A stretch of DNA of 64,000 nt from Norana najaformis (Eukaryota; Annelida; Clitellata; Crassiclitellata; Hormogastridae). The notes under the pieces are model-generated. The model was not told the origin of the DNA. It saw nothing but the letters and a program-made list of their open reading frames with translations, and did no database searches. The stretch covers positions 3,909,844 through 3,973,843 of the forward strand of contig OZ029929.1 of the NCBI GenBank assembly GCA_964023275.1, written 5' to 3'. A program made the position numbers and the translations under genes. Positions 32,851-44,100 of this stretch are shown here, one piece after another (position 1 is the first letter of the stretch; the number at the start of each line of letters is the position of its first letter).

Positions 32851-33136
32851 AATTGAAATTATCCCTCTCTTCGGTATCGTGTGATTGCAGCTGCCGAAAT
32901 AATCCACATGCCTTGATTCAAATGCTATCAATGTTGGCTGATTGGAGTAATAACAGCCCTGTTAATCTAAATGTGTTGATTCGAACCTCATCCCTACACC
33001 CAGCCATACGTACAGGTACGAACATTCTGCAAAAACGGAAAATATGCTGTTGGAGACGAGTTCTCCCTTTTAACTGTAAACTTCTTTGCCATGGCTGCAT
33101 TCGTGCATATTGTATAAGCATAATATATGATGCTTG

Positions 33137-33300
33137 AGACGCAGTAGCCGAATGGTTAGAGCGCTTGACTTGTAACACAGACAGTATGGGTTCGAGCCTC
33201 ATCTGAGACGGTTACTCTGTAAGGACCTTGAGCAAGTCCTTCATTCACAATTGCTCAGCTTAGTCATTAGATAGTGGCGCTTAATAAATCCATAAATAAT
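33137..33300 (+). mobile_element. tRNA-derived SINE (family with ACCTTGAGCAAGTCCTTCA body)
   Basis: The head GAGACGCAGTAGCCGAATGG and the B box GGGTTCGAGCCTC are followed by GGACCTTGAGCAAGTCCTTC. The same body occurs at 59889-60072 and, on the minus strand, 57490-57672. The acceptor stem does not pair, so it is not a tRNA gene. Confidence 0.8.
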
Positions 33301-33642
33301 ACATGTAATATTAATCATGGTATATTTTCTATGTGTATATTATACAAAAGTTGAGTTCTTAAACTGCTACAAATAACCAGTACGACGAAGGTGATTGATT
33401 GACCGATGATTTATTAAAGGCCAAATGTTGCTGACATCATATGACCCTGCTAACTTCACGGTGACACATGGGGAGCACAAAACCACCAGCCGATCAGACC
33501 CCTTGGTTATATGCATGTAAAGGTCAGCGGAGGACCATAGATGGCCCTTGCACAGACAGTGCCCCTAGAGAACTGATGTCTGCTAAATTGCATCTGCTTT
33601 AATAATATGGTCATCACTCTGATAAATATGAACTGTGTGTGT

Positions 33643-33735
33643 TTGTATGCATGCACGCATGCATGCATGCATGCATGTATGTATGTAAGTATAAGCGGAC
33701 AGGCGGATTTGTCCTCTGTTTGTATGTATGTATGT
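33643..33735. repeat. (GCAT)/(GTAT)n repeats flanking a 31-bp repeated string
   Basis: GCATGCATGC then TATGTATG tetranucleotides. Inside them, 33691-33721 (ATAAGCGGACAGGCGGATTT...) recurs at 34565-34595 with one change. Confidence 0.85.
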
Positions 33736-33739
33736 ATGT

Positions 33740-35090
33740 ATGTATCTGGCTATTTATATAGCGCCTTTTAAGAATCAATAATGACGTAATTATTGTTTGG
33801 CGTACATCAGACCTACATCACATTACATGTACGCACACCTGTGGTTATTTGCTTAGCGCATTTTAAGAACCTCATAGGGGCGCTAAGCAAGGCTATCTAA
33901 CAGATCTAGTTAAGTTGAAAATGTTTGCTGAGCTGTCTGTGACATAACAGTACGAATGTTCAGCGTAAGACTTTACATTACATCGTATCGCGTTAATTTG
34001 CATTGTCTTTTATTGGCAGAAAACAATCTCTGGATTCGGAGTTCTAATGACACGAATGACCTCTAGGAAGAGACATGAAAACGAATCTCTTGCTTCTTCA
34101 CGACGCAATGAATTGCTGCCATTGCAAAGGTTGATTTCCGTGATTTCCTCGACACACATTGGCCACGCTACCAAGTCTGTTTCTTAGCTTCATTTCCTAC
34201 CTACGAACATGGCTGTTAATGTCAACAAAGGAATTTAGCACTCTGATTAGGCCCTATTTGACATTCAAGTCATTTCAAATGTTCGTGACGGAATGGATTT
34301 CGAGTCATACAGTTGCTAACCGAAATGTCTGCTGTACTATGAGGGCACAGAGTCATTGTCAAACTGTGAGAAATCGATAATTAACGCAGGCAAACCGTCA
34401 GCCTTTATTGGCCTCCGTCGTGGTGTGAAAGTTCTCTTAATCCGAATAGAGAACAAGACATTCAGTGGAGTACATGACCAATTTTAATGAAGCGTCACGG
34501 TCTCCGAGGTTGTTGCCCATACTGCGTGATAATTTAAGCCCAAGGATATTATTTTTGGCTTCCAATAAGCGGACAGGCGGATTTATCCTCTGTTTCAACT
34601 CCAGAAAAGTTCATAATCCAGAGTCAAATCGATAATGAAGACCGGTATGACGTGAACTCGATCACGATTGTAGCTCCGTTTACGAAAAGTGGCTCCGCGA
34701 TACAACGCCAGCCTGATGCGCTAAGCCTGTTGTGGTAAATCAGGGCCGTGAGTCTGACACACTCGAACCATTTGAAACCTTTTCAAATGGCAAATTTTAA
34801 AAGCTGACTTTGCAGTAGGATACATCGATGCCACACTAGCGCGAATCGTAGCATCGGATTCTTTGTGTCGCTTTATTGAGATCAGTGGAAAACCTACACT
34901 ACGAAAGCGAAACCACTGCAAAATGTAAACCACGATGCAGGCATATAAATACGATTTATTTCTGATGCCAGAAGATTGCTTTATGGCGATAAATCTTGAC
35001 GAAGCGGTCGTGATCTCTTAAAGCGCAGATGTGAACAGATCTTCAGCTTTCTTTAGATCCAGCTTTGTAGACAAACTGACCTATTTCCGA
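33740..35090. other. No gene firmly recognised
   Basis: Contains the dispersed TTTATATAGCGCCTTTTAAG string (33752), a TTAGCGCATTTTAAGAACC string (33853) and the second copy of the 31-bp repeat (34565-34595). This is presumably the intron before the FNIII exon. Confidence 0.4.
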
Positions 35091-35106
35091 CTGACCAGTC
35101 ACTCTC

Positions 35107-36075
35107 ATGCCTGCGATGGCGACCCCAGGGGTACGGATCGTGTCATCGACGAAGGACTCCATCTATATCCAGTGGCATCCGTTCATCAACCGCGACCCGC
35201 CTTCCGTCCGGGACATACGCGGCTACAAGATCATCTACCAGGCCATCGGAAGCTCATTCGTCCAGCAGACGAAGCTACTCAACCGTGACGTCAACCGCTA
35301 CGACATCACCTTCCTCCACGAAAACACTTTCTACAACATCTGCGTGCGTTCCTTCTTCAACCACACCCATTTCGTCGACGATCCAGGCTGCGTTCGCGGT
35401 TCGACACACATGGACTCGCTAGGAGTGGCAATCGGAAGCACCTTCGGAGCCTTCCTGGCGCTGTCCTTCATCGTGCTACTCGTGTTCCTCGCCAAGCGAC
35501 AGCACACGATCCAGACGAAGAAACAGCTCGGCGAATCCGGCGCCGACAGTCCGGAAATAGCGCTAGATGAAGCGCTCATCCATATGAGCGACAGCATTTA
35601 CATCCAGCTATGTCGACAGAAGCCCGACTTTCTTGAGCGTCTGCGGGATATCAACGCCGAGGTACTTCACCAGCAGCAGCAACCGAATCAGAGACAGCCG
35701 GGAGAAGAAGAACATCCAGGACCAAGATCTTCCGAACCTCCGCAGGGCGATCCGGATGGACGCCATCTGGAGACAGTTTATACAAGTGCTGCTGCAGCTC
35801 CACGTGATGTGAACGCGGATACTAGTACGATTGGATTCCTCGAGAACTCCGAGGAAAACTTGGAAAACGCTCCGTCTGAAGACGGAATGCTGAGACCGCC
35901 TGCAATCCCTGGAGTCATTATGCACCCTAGGCTCAGCTCCAATACCCGGCCAGTTGTCCAACCACTCCACAGTTCGGCCAGTGAACCTGATCCGTCTACC
36001 AGTGTTGCATCTTCAACTGGAGAAGTCTCAAAACAGGAATTAACTCAAGAGCATTCGGAATCTGTTCGGACTTAG
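35107..36075 (+). CDS. Fibronectin III / single-pass transmembrane receptor, last exon
   Basis: An intact 322-codon frame. Residues about 6-100 form an FNIII domain (TKDSIYIQWHPF with the core Trp, then IRGYKIIYQAIG, then NRYDITFLHENTFYNICVRS), with Cys79 and Cys95 and an N-glycosylation site NHT at 85. Residues about 105-128 are a transmembrane helix (LGVAIGSTFGAFLALSFIVL). About 190 cytoplasmic residues follow, rich in Gln, Pro, Glu and Ser. FNIII followed directly by Cys, a short linker and a helix resembles LRFN/LRIT-type leucine-rich-repeat receptors. There is no signal peptide, and a stop lies at 35092 with a possible acceptor AG at 35097-35098 (phase 1), so this is probably the 3' exon of a larger gene whose ectodomain exons I did not find. 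Confidence 0.75.
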   Translation: MPAMATPGVRIVSSTKDSIYIQWHPFINRDPPSVRDIRGYKIIYQAIGSSFVQQTKLLNRDVNRYDITFLHENTFYNICVRSFFNHTHFVDDPGCVRGSTHMDSLGVAIGSTFGAFLALSFIVLLVFLAKRQHTIQTKKQLGESGADSPEIALDEALIHMSDSIYIQLCRQKPDFLERLRDINAEVLHQQQQPNQRQPGEEEHPGPRSSEPPQGDPDGRHLETVYTSAAAAPRDVNADTSTIGFLENSEENLENAPSEDGMLRPPAIPGVIMHPRLSSNTRPVVQPLHSSASEPDPSTSVASSTGEVSKQELTQEHSESVRT

Positions 36076-36660
36076 GAGAATCTTTCAAAAAACCATACAA
36101 AAGCCCGAACAAATAACATTTGATATATTTCAAGGCATGTTTACCCGGAGCCTTATTCTATTCGCGTAACGTTTCGCCCGGGACAACTGCAACCAGAGAA
36201 GCTGCAGAATGGTTACGTCGGAAGCACGAAAAAACTTGCTTCCGACAAATTTAACGATTGATTTAGTTTATGCAACGGCGATATTGAAGATCTCGGGAAA
36301 CGAATTTCAACATCTGTCCAGTTCTTACGGATTGCATCGAGCAAATTCTCCAGTGAGTGACTGATGTGCGTCAATAATTACTTCGGACAATTCGGACAAC
36401 TCTTAAAATGTCATCTGCTCGGCGCCGGTCGTTTATTTACTTATTCAGGACGCACAGCAGCGGTTCTCTGATGCCGGTTTCCATGTGGAAGTGGAAGCTA
36501 TTGGAGGGAACTGCGCTTCGCTTTCTTACCGGCTCCTTCGATGATGACCAGTGCAGATTCGAAGGTTTATGTCGACATCTGGTTCCTTTGAAAGACCGAA
36601 CCCTTTGGTCTCGTGTCTGTGCTGAGTTCCTACGAAGAGAACTGAAGCAGACGACGAAAC
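36076..36660. other. No gene recognised; probable 3' UTR of the FNIII gene
   Basis: Follows the stop codon at 36075. A 91-residue frame (36408-36683) has no recognisable domain. Confidence 0.4.
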
Positions 36661-37065
36661 CTGATGGATGGGTTGCACACTGACAGAGGGAAAGAGGCAG
36701 ACAAAGAATCATACGCACACAGACACACAGTGAATGGAAAGAACGAAGGCAGAAGAACCGAGAACAGGCAAAAATACACACACACACCTACACACACGTA
36801 CACACACGTAACACACCTACACACACAAAGCAAGAAAGAAGGACAGAGAATAACGGAGAGAAGAATACAAAGAGAGACAGACAGACAGCACGTCCCAATT
36901 TGCATAATTTAGGGGCCTCTGTTGCTATAGTGACGCACACTTTATCGTCGGCAGAAGGCAGACCCTTGGCCCTGGATTTGCGGACAATGGAATTAAGATG
37001 TCGCGTCTTTGGCTGCACGATTGACCAATGCTAGACAAGAAGGGATAAGAGACAGATGCGCAAAC

Positions 37066-37205
<140 letters not shown>

Positions 37206-37253
37206 GGAAGGGCGAAGAGGTCCGTTGGAGGGAGGGTCAGTGGGAGGAAGTTG

Positions 37254-37422
<169 letters not shown>

Positions 37423-37777
37423 CATACAGAAACAGACAGACAGACACAGCAGACATTCAGACGAAAAGAGAAATCTCGATCCATATGCAGACGGCCTCCC
37501 GGTGGAAGATTGATAGCGAGTTTTTGACAGCTGGTGGGAAGGGATTTGAAGTACTGCATGGAAAAGCTTCCAGTTTCATATGCGACCTACGCACGGACAT
37601 ATTAAAGAGTAAGAAAGAGCAGATAGACGGAAGAAGGAAAGGATTCTGAGACGCAAGAGGAACAGAGCAGAAAAGGATGATAAAGAGAAGTTTGCTAAAA
37701 ATGGAGGAATAACGAAGGAAGAGAATGATGACGATAACTTTGTGAGGTTCTTAAAAGGCTTTATATAAATAACCATT

Positions 37778-37801
37778 CACATACATACATACATACATAC
37801 A

Positions 37802-37835
<34 letters not shown>

Positions 37836-37931
37836 CATACATATATACATACATATGTACATACATACATACATACATACATATGTACATACATACATAT
37901 GTACATACATACATACATATGTACATACATA
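37778..37931. repeat. (ACAT)n microsatellite
   Basis: ACATACAT repeats with scattered ATATGT interruptions. Confidence 0.95.
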
Positions 37932-38299
37932 CTGATTACGATTGTGACGATGAGAAGGAGGAGAAGGAGGAGAAGGAGGAGGAGGGAGAAGAAGTAGAGG
38001 AGGAGAACTAAGTGACAAATTAAATAAAGTAAGAGGTCAAAAGCAAGATTAAAACAGGAAGGAAGAACTCAGGAATACATAAAAGACAATGCAAGGCCAA
38101 TGATAAAGAAACGATAGAGTGAAGTCGAAAAAAGCGAGGGCGAAGGAAGAACAGAAGATGAAGACAGATAGACACAGACAGAAAGTCAGACAGACGCAGG
38201 AGGAGAAGAGTATAATTATGAGAAGACAGGAGGAATAAGAAGACCAGAAGAAGGAGTATGAATATGAAAAGGAGGGAGAAGAGGTTCTACGTGCAGCGA

Positions 38300-39655
38300 T
38301 GCGGTGCAGACGGATTGTTGCTTCTGAAGCGACGAGGCAATCGCATTAAGTGCAACGTCAAGTCCGTGACTCTTGTCACAGCGCAGCAGTTGTCGCATCG
38401 ATGTGACAGCCTAATTTGATGCCCAGATCAGCGCATAGGCCAGAGTGGACGCGGTCGCAGACAAGACGTCAGACAGTGAGAATAAGTGGCAGCAGCCCAT
38501 CTGTTATGCCTGTTGTGTCCGTTGCTTCTTCGATAAACAGTGTCTCTCATCTGCAGCCAATTGCCACATAGGTCGTTCTGCTTGATCTGGTCAGCTGGCT
38601 AGTTACGTCGTAAACTCATTTTTGCCGTATAATGTAATTTTTGCACCGTAATGTGATCGTCTTTGACGCAGTGGCCTGGCTGAGGTGCCTGTCGTATGGT
38701 GCGGCCATCCCGGGCAACACTGTTCAAGGGAGGCAAAAGGCTGGCAAAATGAAAATTTAAAGACATATTTTTTTCATCTGAACACAACATTTCAATGATG
38801 ATTACATAAAGACAGTGAGAGCCTATGGACCAAATATTCAAAAGTTGTGCCAATAAAAAACTTCCGACTCAGTAGGCCTCCTGTACACATTTTTACAATA
38901 GGCCTATCGCGTTTAAAATCTGGAGTTGAACTGGCCCAGTCTCTCTTTCTTTTTTATTTTTCTCTCTCTCTTTCTGTCTGTCTGAAAGTATTATGTATTT
39001 AAGCTTAGGTAGTCCTTTAGGTCTTTATATCCGACCAGTCTCTCTCCATGCCTCTCCCCTATCTCTCTGTCTTGCGGGATGAAATATTGCGAGTGTCAGA
39101 TGAAAACTTCATCCCTTTCTGGTTTAAAAAAGAAGAAAATCTATAATAAAAGACATGATTTAAGCCTGTTATATAGCTTTCAGGCCCAAAATGTCAGACA
39201 ATCTAATCATCAGTGAAATCTCTAACCAACGTGCAATTTATTCTGAAGCAAAACATAATATAATCTTTAGGCCTATTCCAAGTAGTAAACTATGTGTATT
39301 GTTGCTGTTAGGTATGGTTTTTAGAATTGTACAATTATACAGGTCATGTAAAATAAATGCAGAAAACAGTCTGATTTTATCATATCTGATTTCGTCTCAA
39401 GCCATTTCATCTTATCTGACTTCCTTGCCAACTAATTCTCGCATAATGATTAGGTCTATGTTTGATCATTCTCGTCTGACACAGAAGACCTAACGAAGAT
39501 TACACCCAGTCAGCTTATGTAGGTTAAACTGAGCTAATTCAGTTCTGCCTCGTCTTATCTTGTCTTCTTCTCTGCTTATCTATTCTTATCTCGTCCGTTA
39601 ATATTTCCCTCAATTTTCTGTATAATACGTGCGTGAGATAGGCCTAAATGAAAAC
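38300..39655. other. No gene recognised
   Basis: No domain-bearing frames. A short TCTCTCTTTCTGTCTGTCTG tract lies at 38961-38985. Confidence 0.45.
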
Positions 39656-39658
39656 AAT

Positions 39659-39875
39659 CTGTTCACAGAAGGTGAATGAAGAATCAAATACTTCAAGCAG
39701 AGCGATGCTAATTTGTTTGTCACTGGAAAGGAGAAACTTTTGAATTAACTTTAGTTCCAAGTGACAAATTAGCATCGCTCTGCTTGAAGTATTTGATTCT
39801 TCGTCCACCTTCTGTGAACAGAGTGCTAATTTGTCACTTGGAACTGAAGTTAATTCAGAAGTTTCTACTTTCCAG
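39659..39875. repeat. Two interlocked inverted repeats (A-B-A'-B')
   Basis: Arm A 39659-39716 pairs with A' 39764-39821 (56 of 58 bases). Arm B 39723-39774 pairs with B' 39824-39875 (49 of 52). B and A' overlap by 11 bases. The outer pieces A and B' share TGCTAATTTGT (39706-39716 and 39824-39834), so the layout equals one continuous sequence A-B' into which an inverted copy of itself has been inserted. Confidence 0.92.
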
Positions 39876-40149
39876 CCTTCAAATCTACAACTTAAACAGC
39901 CATCGCTAGAAGCACCGACTCCGTGAGTAATTGACCTAATTGCCTTATGTTATAGGTTGGATGCAGAAACATCGCAATCTTGCTGGTATGAACGCAGCAG
40001 AACACGTAGACGTATGGTTTGTGATGGAAGATGCCAGCGTTGCTGTTTAGAGCATTGTGTTTCTGCTGTCTGTTATTAACTCTAATTTCTTAATTCAGAT
40101 ATTTTTTTGTAAATTTGCCTGCGTTCCTACTTTTAAGCCTATAATACGA

Positions 40150-40410
40150 GATAGTCTCACCTTTTCAAGAAATCTCACCCTGATCCATTCAATAAGCTGC
40201 CTTCACATTTCTCTCAGCTTAAACACAACCCACTCTAACAACTCTTTTCCTACTTCTCTCTCTGGTCTTCTGGCAACCGGACTTGGTTCTTGACATGGCG
40301 TCTTTGGACAACCCCACTGACTTGACGAAGCACTCGGAATAAGCTGGTGCCCTGCGCTTACCTTTTAAGTAGCGCTTTAGAAATTTGGAGATTACGATTT
40401 TCCGGTATCG
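40150..40410 (+). mobile_element. CR1/L2-like LINE 3' end, family Y
   Basis: Markers are CTCAGCTTAAACACAACCCA, GTCTTCTGGCAACCGGACTT, CATGGCGTCTTTGGACAACC and AATAAGCTGGTGCCCTG, ending in GATTACGATT. It is shared with 47365-47575 and, on the minus strand, 8585-8810. Confidence 0.75.
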
Positions 40411-40539
40411 TTTTTCCAACCTTTAATCGCCTCTACGCTCCCTCAGGTCAGTTCATATTTTTCTCTGGCTTCCTTTGTGGTATAGGCCTACACGCCGTGT
40501 CTATTTTCTAATCAGCGTCGCGTCTTCTTCAACATCGAC

Positions 40540-40962
40540 TCTGGAGCGTTGATTCCCCATGATTTCCCAAAACTCTCAGGTCCTCCATCCCTCCTCTTGT
40601 CCACTCACAGTCATCTGCCTCAAGCTCCTAAATCTATCACTCATCGAACTTTCATTCCAAACTAAAGTCTCAACTTTTCAAGAAATCTTGCCCTGATCAA
40701 TCCAATCCGCCGCCTTCCTCTCTGTCTGTCTCTCTTTGTCTCTCTGTCTGTGTCTGTCTCTCTCTGTCTCTCTCTGTCTCTCTCTGTCTCTCTCTGTCTC
40801 TGTCTCTCTCTGCTCTTCTGGCAACCAGATTTTGTTTCTCCCATGGTATTTCTGAAAAACTCTTTCTCTCTCTCTGACTTGATGCAGCGCTCGTACACAA
40901 CCTGGTGCCCTGCATTTAGCTTTAGGGCAGCTCTTTAGAAATTCTCCAGTTTGCGATTGTTA
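40540..40962 (+). mobile_element. Diverged LINE 3' end, family Y-like, with (TCTC)n expansion
   Basis: Carries TCTTCTGGCAACCAGATTTT, CCCATGGTATTTCTG, GACTTGATGCAGCGCTCGTA and CTGGTGCCCTGCATTTAGCT, matching family Y in order. The CTGTCTCTCTCTGTCTC run (40722-40812) replaces the CTCTCTCTGG segment of the other copies. Confidence 0.65.
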
Positions 40963-41028
40963 ACGAATTCACCAGTGCGCGTTATTGACGTGAAAGGAAT
41001 GCAGCATGCTGATGGGGTATAAACGATA

Positions 41029-41199
41029 ATGGCGGATGATGATGAACTGGAGGAAGTTTCGAATTCAAGCGAAGAGGCATCCTGTGCGTCCGCTGCATTC
41101 GGATCGACTTCAGATAGCTCTCAAGTGACAGCTTATATTCCGATTCGTGTTCTTGGTAGAGGAGCATTTGGAGAAGCTGTGCTGTATCGGAAAGTTGAG
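41029..41199 (+). CDS. NEK9: NEK9 exon 1: start codon, acidic N-terminus and kinase glycine loop
   Basis: The ATG at 41029 begins [16 protein letters not shown]. The exon continues through [18 protein letters not shown] and ends in phase 0 at GAG|GTAGAA. An acidic, Ser-rich lead before the kinase is normal for NEK9. Confidence 0.88.
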
Positions 41200-44100
41200 G
41201 TAGAATATCTGAGCCCTGGTTTGGTTGCCATGGTAGCGGTATAACGGTGGCGCAAGTTGTGCGTGTAGATGTACGTATTTCTCTATAGGGACCGTATTTC
41301 TCGACCCTGCTCATTTTTCAATGACTTTATCAGGTGAGGTCCTTCACCACTGCTGCCCGTTTGAATGGATGCCCCGCTATGTGAGGTCCCCGTGTATGGA
41401 CCATGTAAGATTGAAATTTAAATCTCTGAAATAAGCCACTATCGGTATTCTAACGCAGAGGCGCCCTGACGTACACTTTAGTCAATGTTGTAAACCAGAC
41501 TAGCAGTTGGCTAAATTAACGTCTGTAATGATGTAGTGTAAAACTAAATTTCTGTATAAAGATTTGAACATGATCATAACTTACCAGCTTATCGATTTTG
41601 TTTTGACTGAGAACATGTGCATAAGCTGGTTCCCGTGATTTAGCTTTCTTAGGGTGCTGTATAAATCTCGAGTTTAAGATTATGATTATTTGTATATGAT
41701 TTCTGAGACCATGCAGTTTAATTAGGGATTTCTCAAGGTACCTATTTGCATTAGTGCAAATTTACAGCTTACAAGTGCAACGTCGTGGGTTTGAACTGCA
41801 GAACATCATCATCTAGTTATTTTAACCATCAAACCATTTAAGTAAAAAGGGTACAAGTAGCACACTTGTTGTTAGAGCCCATAAAGGAAAACATCAAGTT
41901 GTCCTGGGATTTGATGAATTTCTCTGCAGAAACACAATTTCTCAGCAATCGAGCAACAGACACCCCTTTTTGCCCTTTCTACTCCCAGTTTGTTTTGGAA
42001 CTCATATTCCTACCACAGCATTCCATATTCCAGCATCACATAAAAGGGCAGTTGTCTTTCCCTCCCTCAAGCGCCAAGGTCTGGACCCTAACTCTCCTTC
42101 TAACTATCGTCCTATTTCTAACCTTTCCTTCCTCTCGAAGCTCCTTGAAAGATGTATCTCTCTTCAACTGGTTGAATACCTTGAATCTAATTCTCTCATG
42201 CCTCCCCTTCAATCTGGTTTTAGGAAATTCCATTCGACAGAATCACTCATCACCCGCCTTCTAGCTGACATCTTTCATGCCTTAGACCATGGCCATGTCA
42301 CTCTTCTTGCTCTCTATGACGTTAGTGCTGCCTTCGACACTGTTGATCATTCCATTCTTCTAGAACGACTGTCTAAGTCCTTTGGCCTTACTGACTCTGC
42401 TCTTCTTTGGTTTCGCTCATTTCTTTCTGATCGCTCCCTTTCTGTTATTTTTGGGCCCACTCGCTCTGCCTGGACTCACATTCCCTATGGTCTTCCACAG
42501 GGTTCGGTACTTGCACCGCTTCTGTATATCCTGTATACTGCTGAACTGGCCAGTATACTTCTTCCCTTGGGTGTTTCGTCTCACCAATATGCTGATGACA
42601 CTCAATCCTTTACTCATGGCCCGGCTGCCTCAGCCACTCTGATGGTTGAGCGGATCCTTGAGGCCACCTCTGTTCTAGATCTCTGGATGTCTTCTAACCG
42701 CCTCTGTCTTAATCCTGATAAGACTCAATATATCTGGCTAGGTGGCCGTGTCCAGCTTGGCAAAATTGACTTTAGTTCCCTTTCCTCTAATTTCCCTCAT
42801 ATCCACTTCTCTTCCTCAGTCCGTGACCTCGGAATCACCCTGGATCAAACTCTTTCTCTGACTGACCATGTAAATAATATCTCCCGCTCTTGTCTTTACC
42901 ACCTACGACAACTCCGCTCTATTCGTCACTCGCTTCCTCTTCATGCGATCACTACCTTGGTCCATGCCCTGATTTGCACTAGGATTGACTTTGGCAATGC
43001 TGCCTATATTGGACTTTCTGCAATTAACACCTCCAAGCTTCAGTCTATACTTAATGCTGCTGCACGCCTTATCGGTGGTCTTCCAAAGTCTGCCCGTATA
43101 TCTACTTTTATTCGTGATTCACTTCATTGGCTTCCTGTCAGTCAACGGATCCATTTTAAGATTCTTATCCTTATGCGCAACTGCCTTCTAGGCTCTGCTC
43201 CGTCCTACTTAACTTCTTTTTGTATTCCGGTTTCCTCGTTGCCTGCCCATGCCTCCCTTCGCTCAGCTACCCGTGGTCTTTTGGTAGTCCCTCGCGTCCG
43301 CACTACAACTGCCCAGTCCAGGAGCTTTGCCTTTGTTGGCCCTTCCAGCTGGAACTGCCTTCCTCTTGACCTGCGGCTTCAGTTACTTAGTCTCTCTCCT
43401 ACCCAGTCCCGCAAACGCCTGAAATCCTTTTTGTTTGTTCAAGTCGGGAGCACCACTGTTTCCTAAGTGGCGCTTTATAAATGTTCGTTTACAATTACAA
43501 TTACAGGGGTGGTAGGCTGAGATGGCCAGGTATTCCAGTGTGCGAAGATTGTCCATCAAAGTACTAACCATGTTGTTGTTGGCTAACTTCACTGTGCTTG
43601 CCAACAGCATTGAGCTGCCACGCAGAAAGATTAACCACACAGATTAATACATTTTTGAACTGTTGCTTTAAATTGACTAGATAAATCATCTTAATCATTT
43701 TCAGGACAATACTTTGGTCGTTTGGAAGGAGATTGATCTGAAGAAACTTAGCGATAAAGAGAAACGAGAATCGCAGAATGAGATTGACATCTTGTCAATG
43801 CTCAACCATCCAAATGTTATTAGTTATTACAATCATTTTCTAGATGGAACTACACTCCTGATTGAGATGGAATACGCAAATGGTTTGTTGGTTTTCCTTG
43901 AAACGTTTTCACATCCATGATCATAAACTTTGCATTTCCTTGATGTCTGTAAGATAGTCACTTATTTATTACTTATTTTATACAAATGTTTACATACATA
44001 ATACATGCATCATTTAACATGATTTCTTGAAAGCTAAGCAAGCATGAAAGAAAAAATTGCTAAGCCAAGGACTGGATCAGGTCGATTTTGGCTGCTATCA

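Noticed and set aside
33137..33212. tRNA gene
   Set aside because: A and B boxes are present, but the acceptor stem does not pair and a shared SINE body follows. The same reasoning applies to 23306, 57672 (minus) and 59889.
34020..34183. Possible exon after TTATTGGCAG (TSRKRHENESLASS reading)
   Set aside because: Only an acceptor-like signal and a basic peptide; no donor, domain or homologous partner seen.
36408..36683. 91-residue frame after the FNIII gene
   Set aside because: No recognised domain, overlaps frames on the other strand, probably 3' UTR.
41866..42264. Separate 132-residue ORF before the reverse transcriptase
   Set aside because: It overlaps the RT frame. Its first part is probably the same LINE in a shifted frame; the remainder is a shadow.
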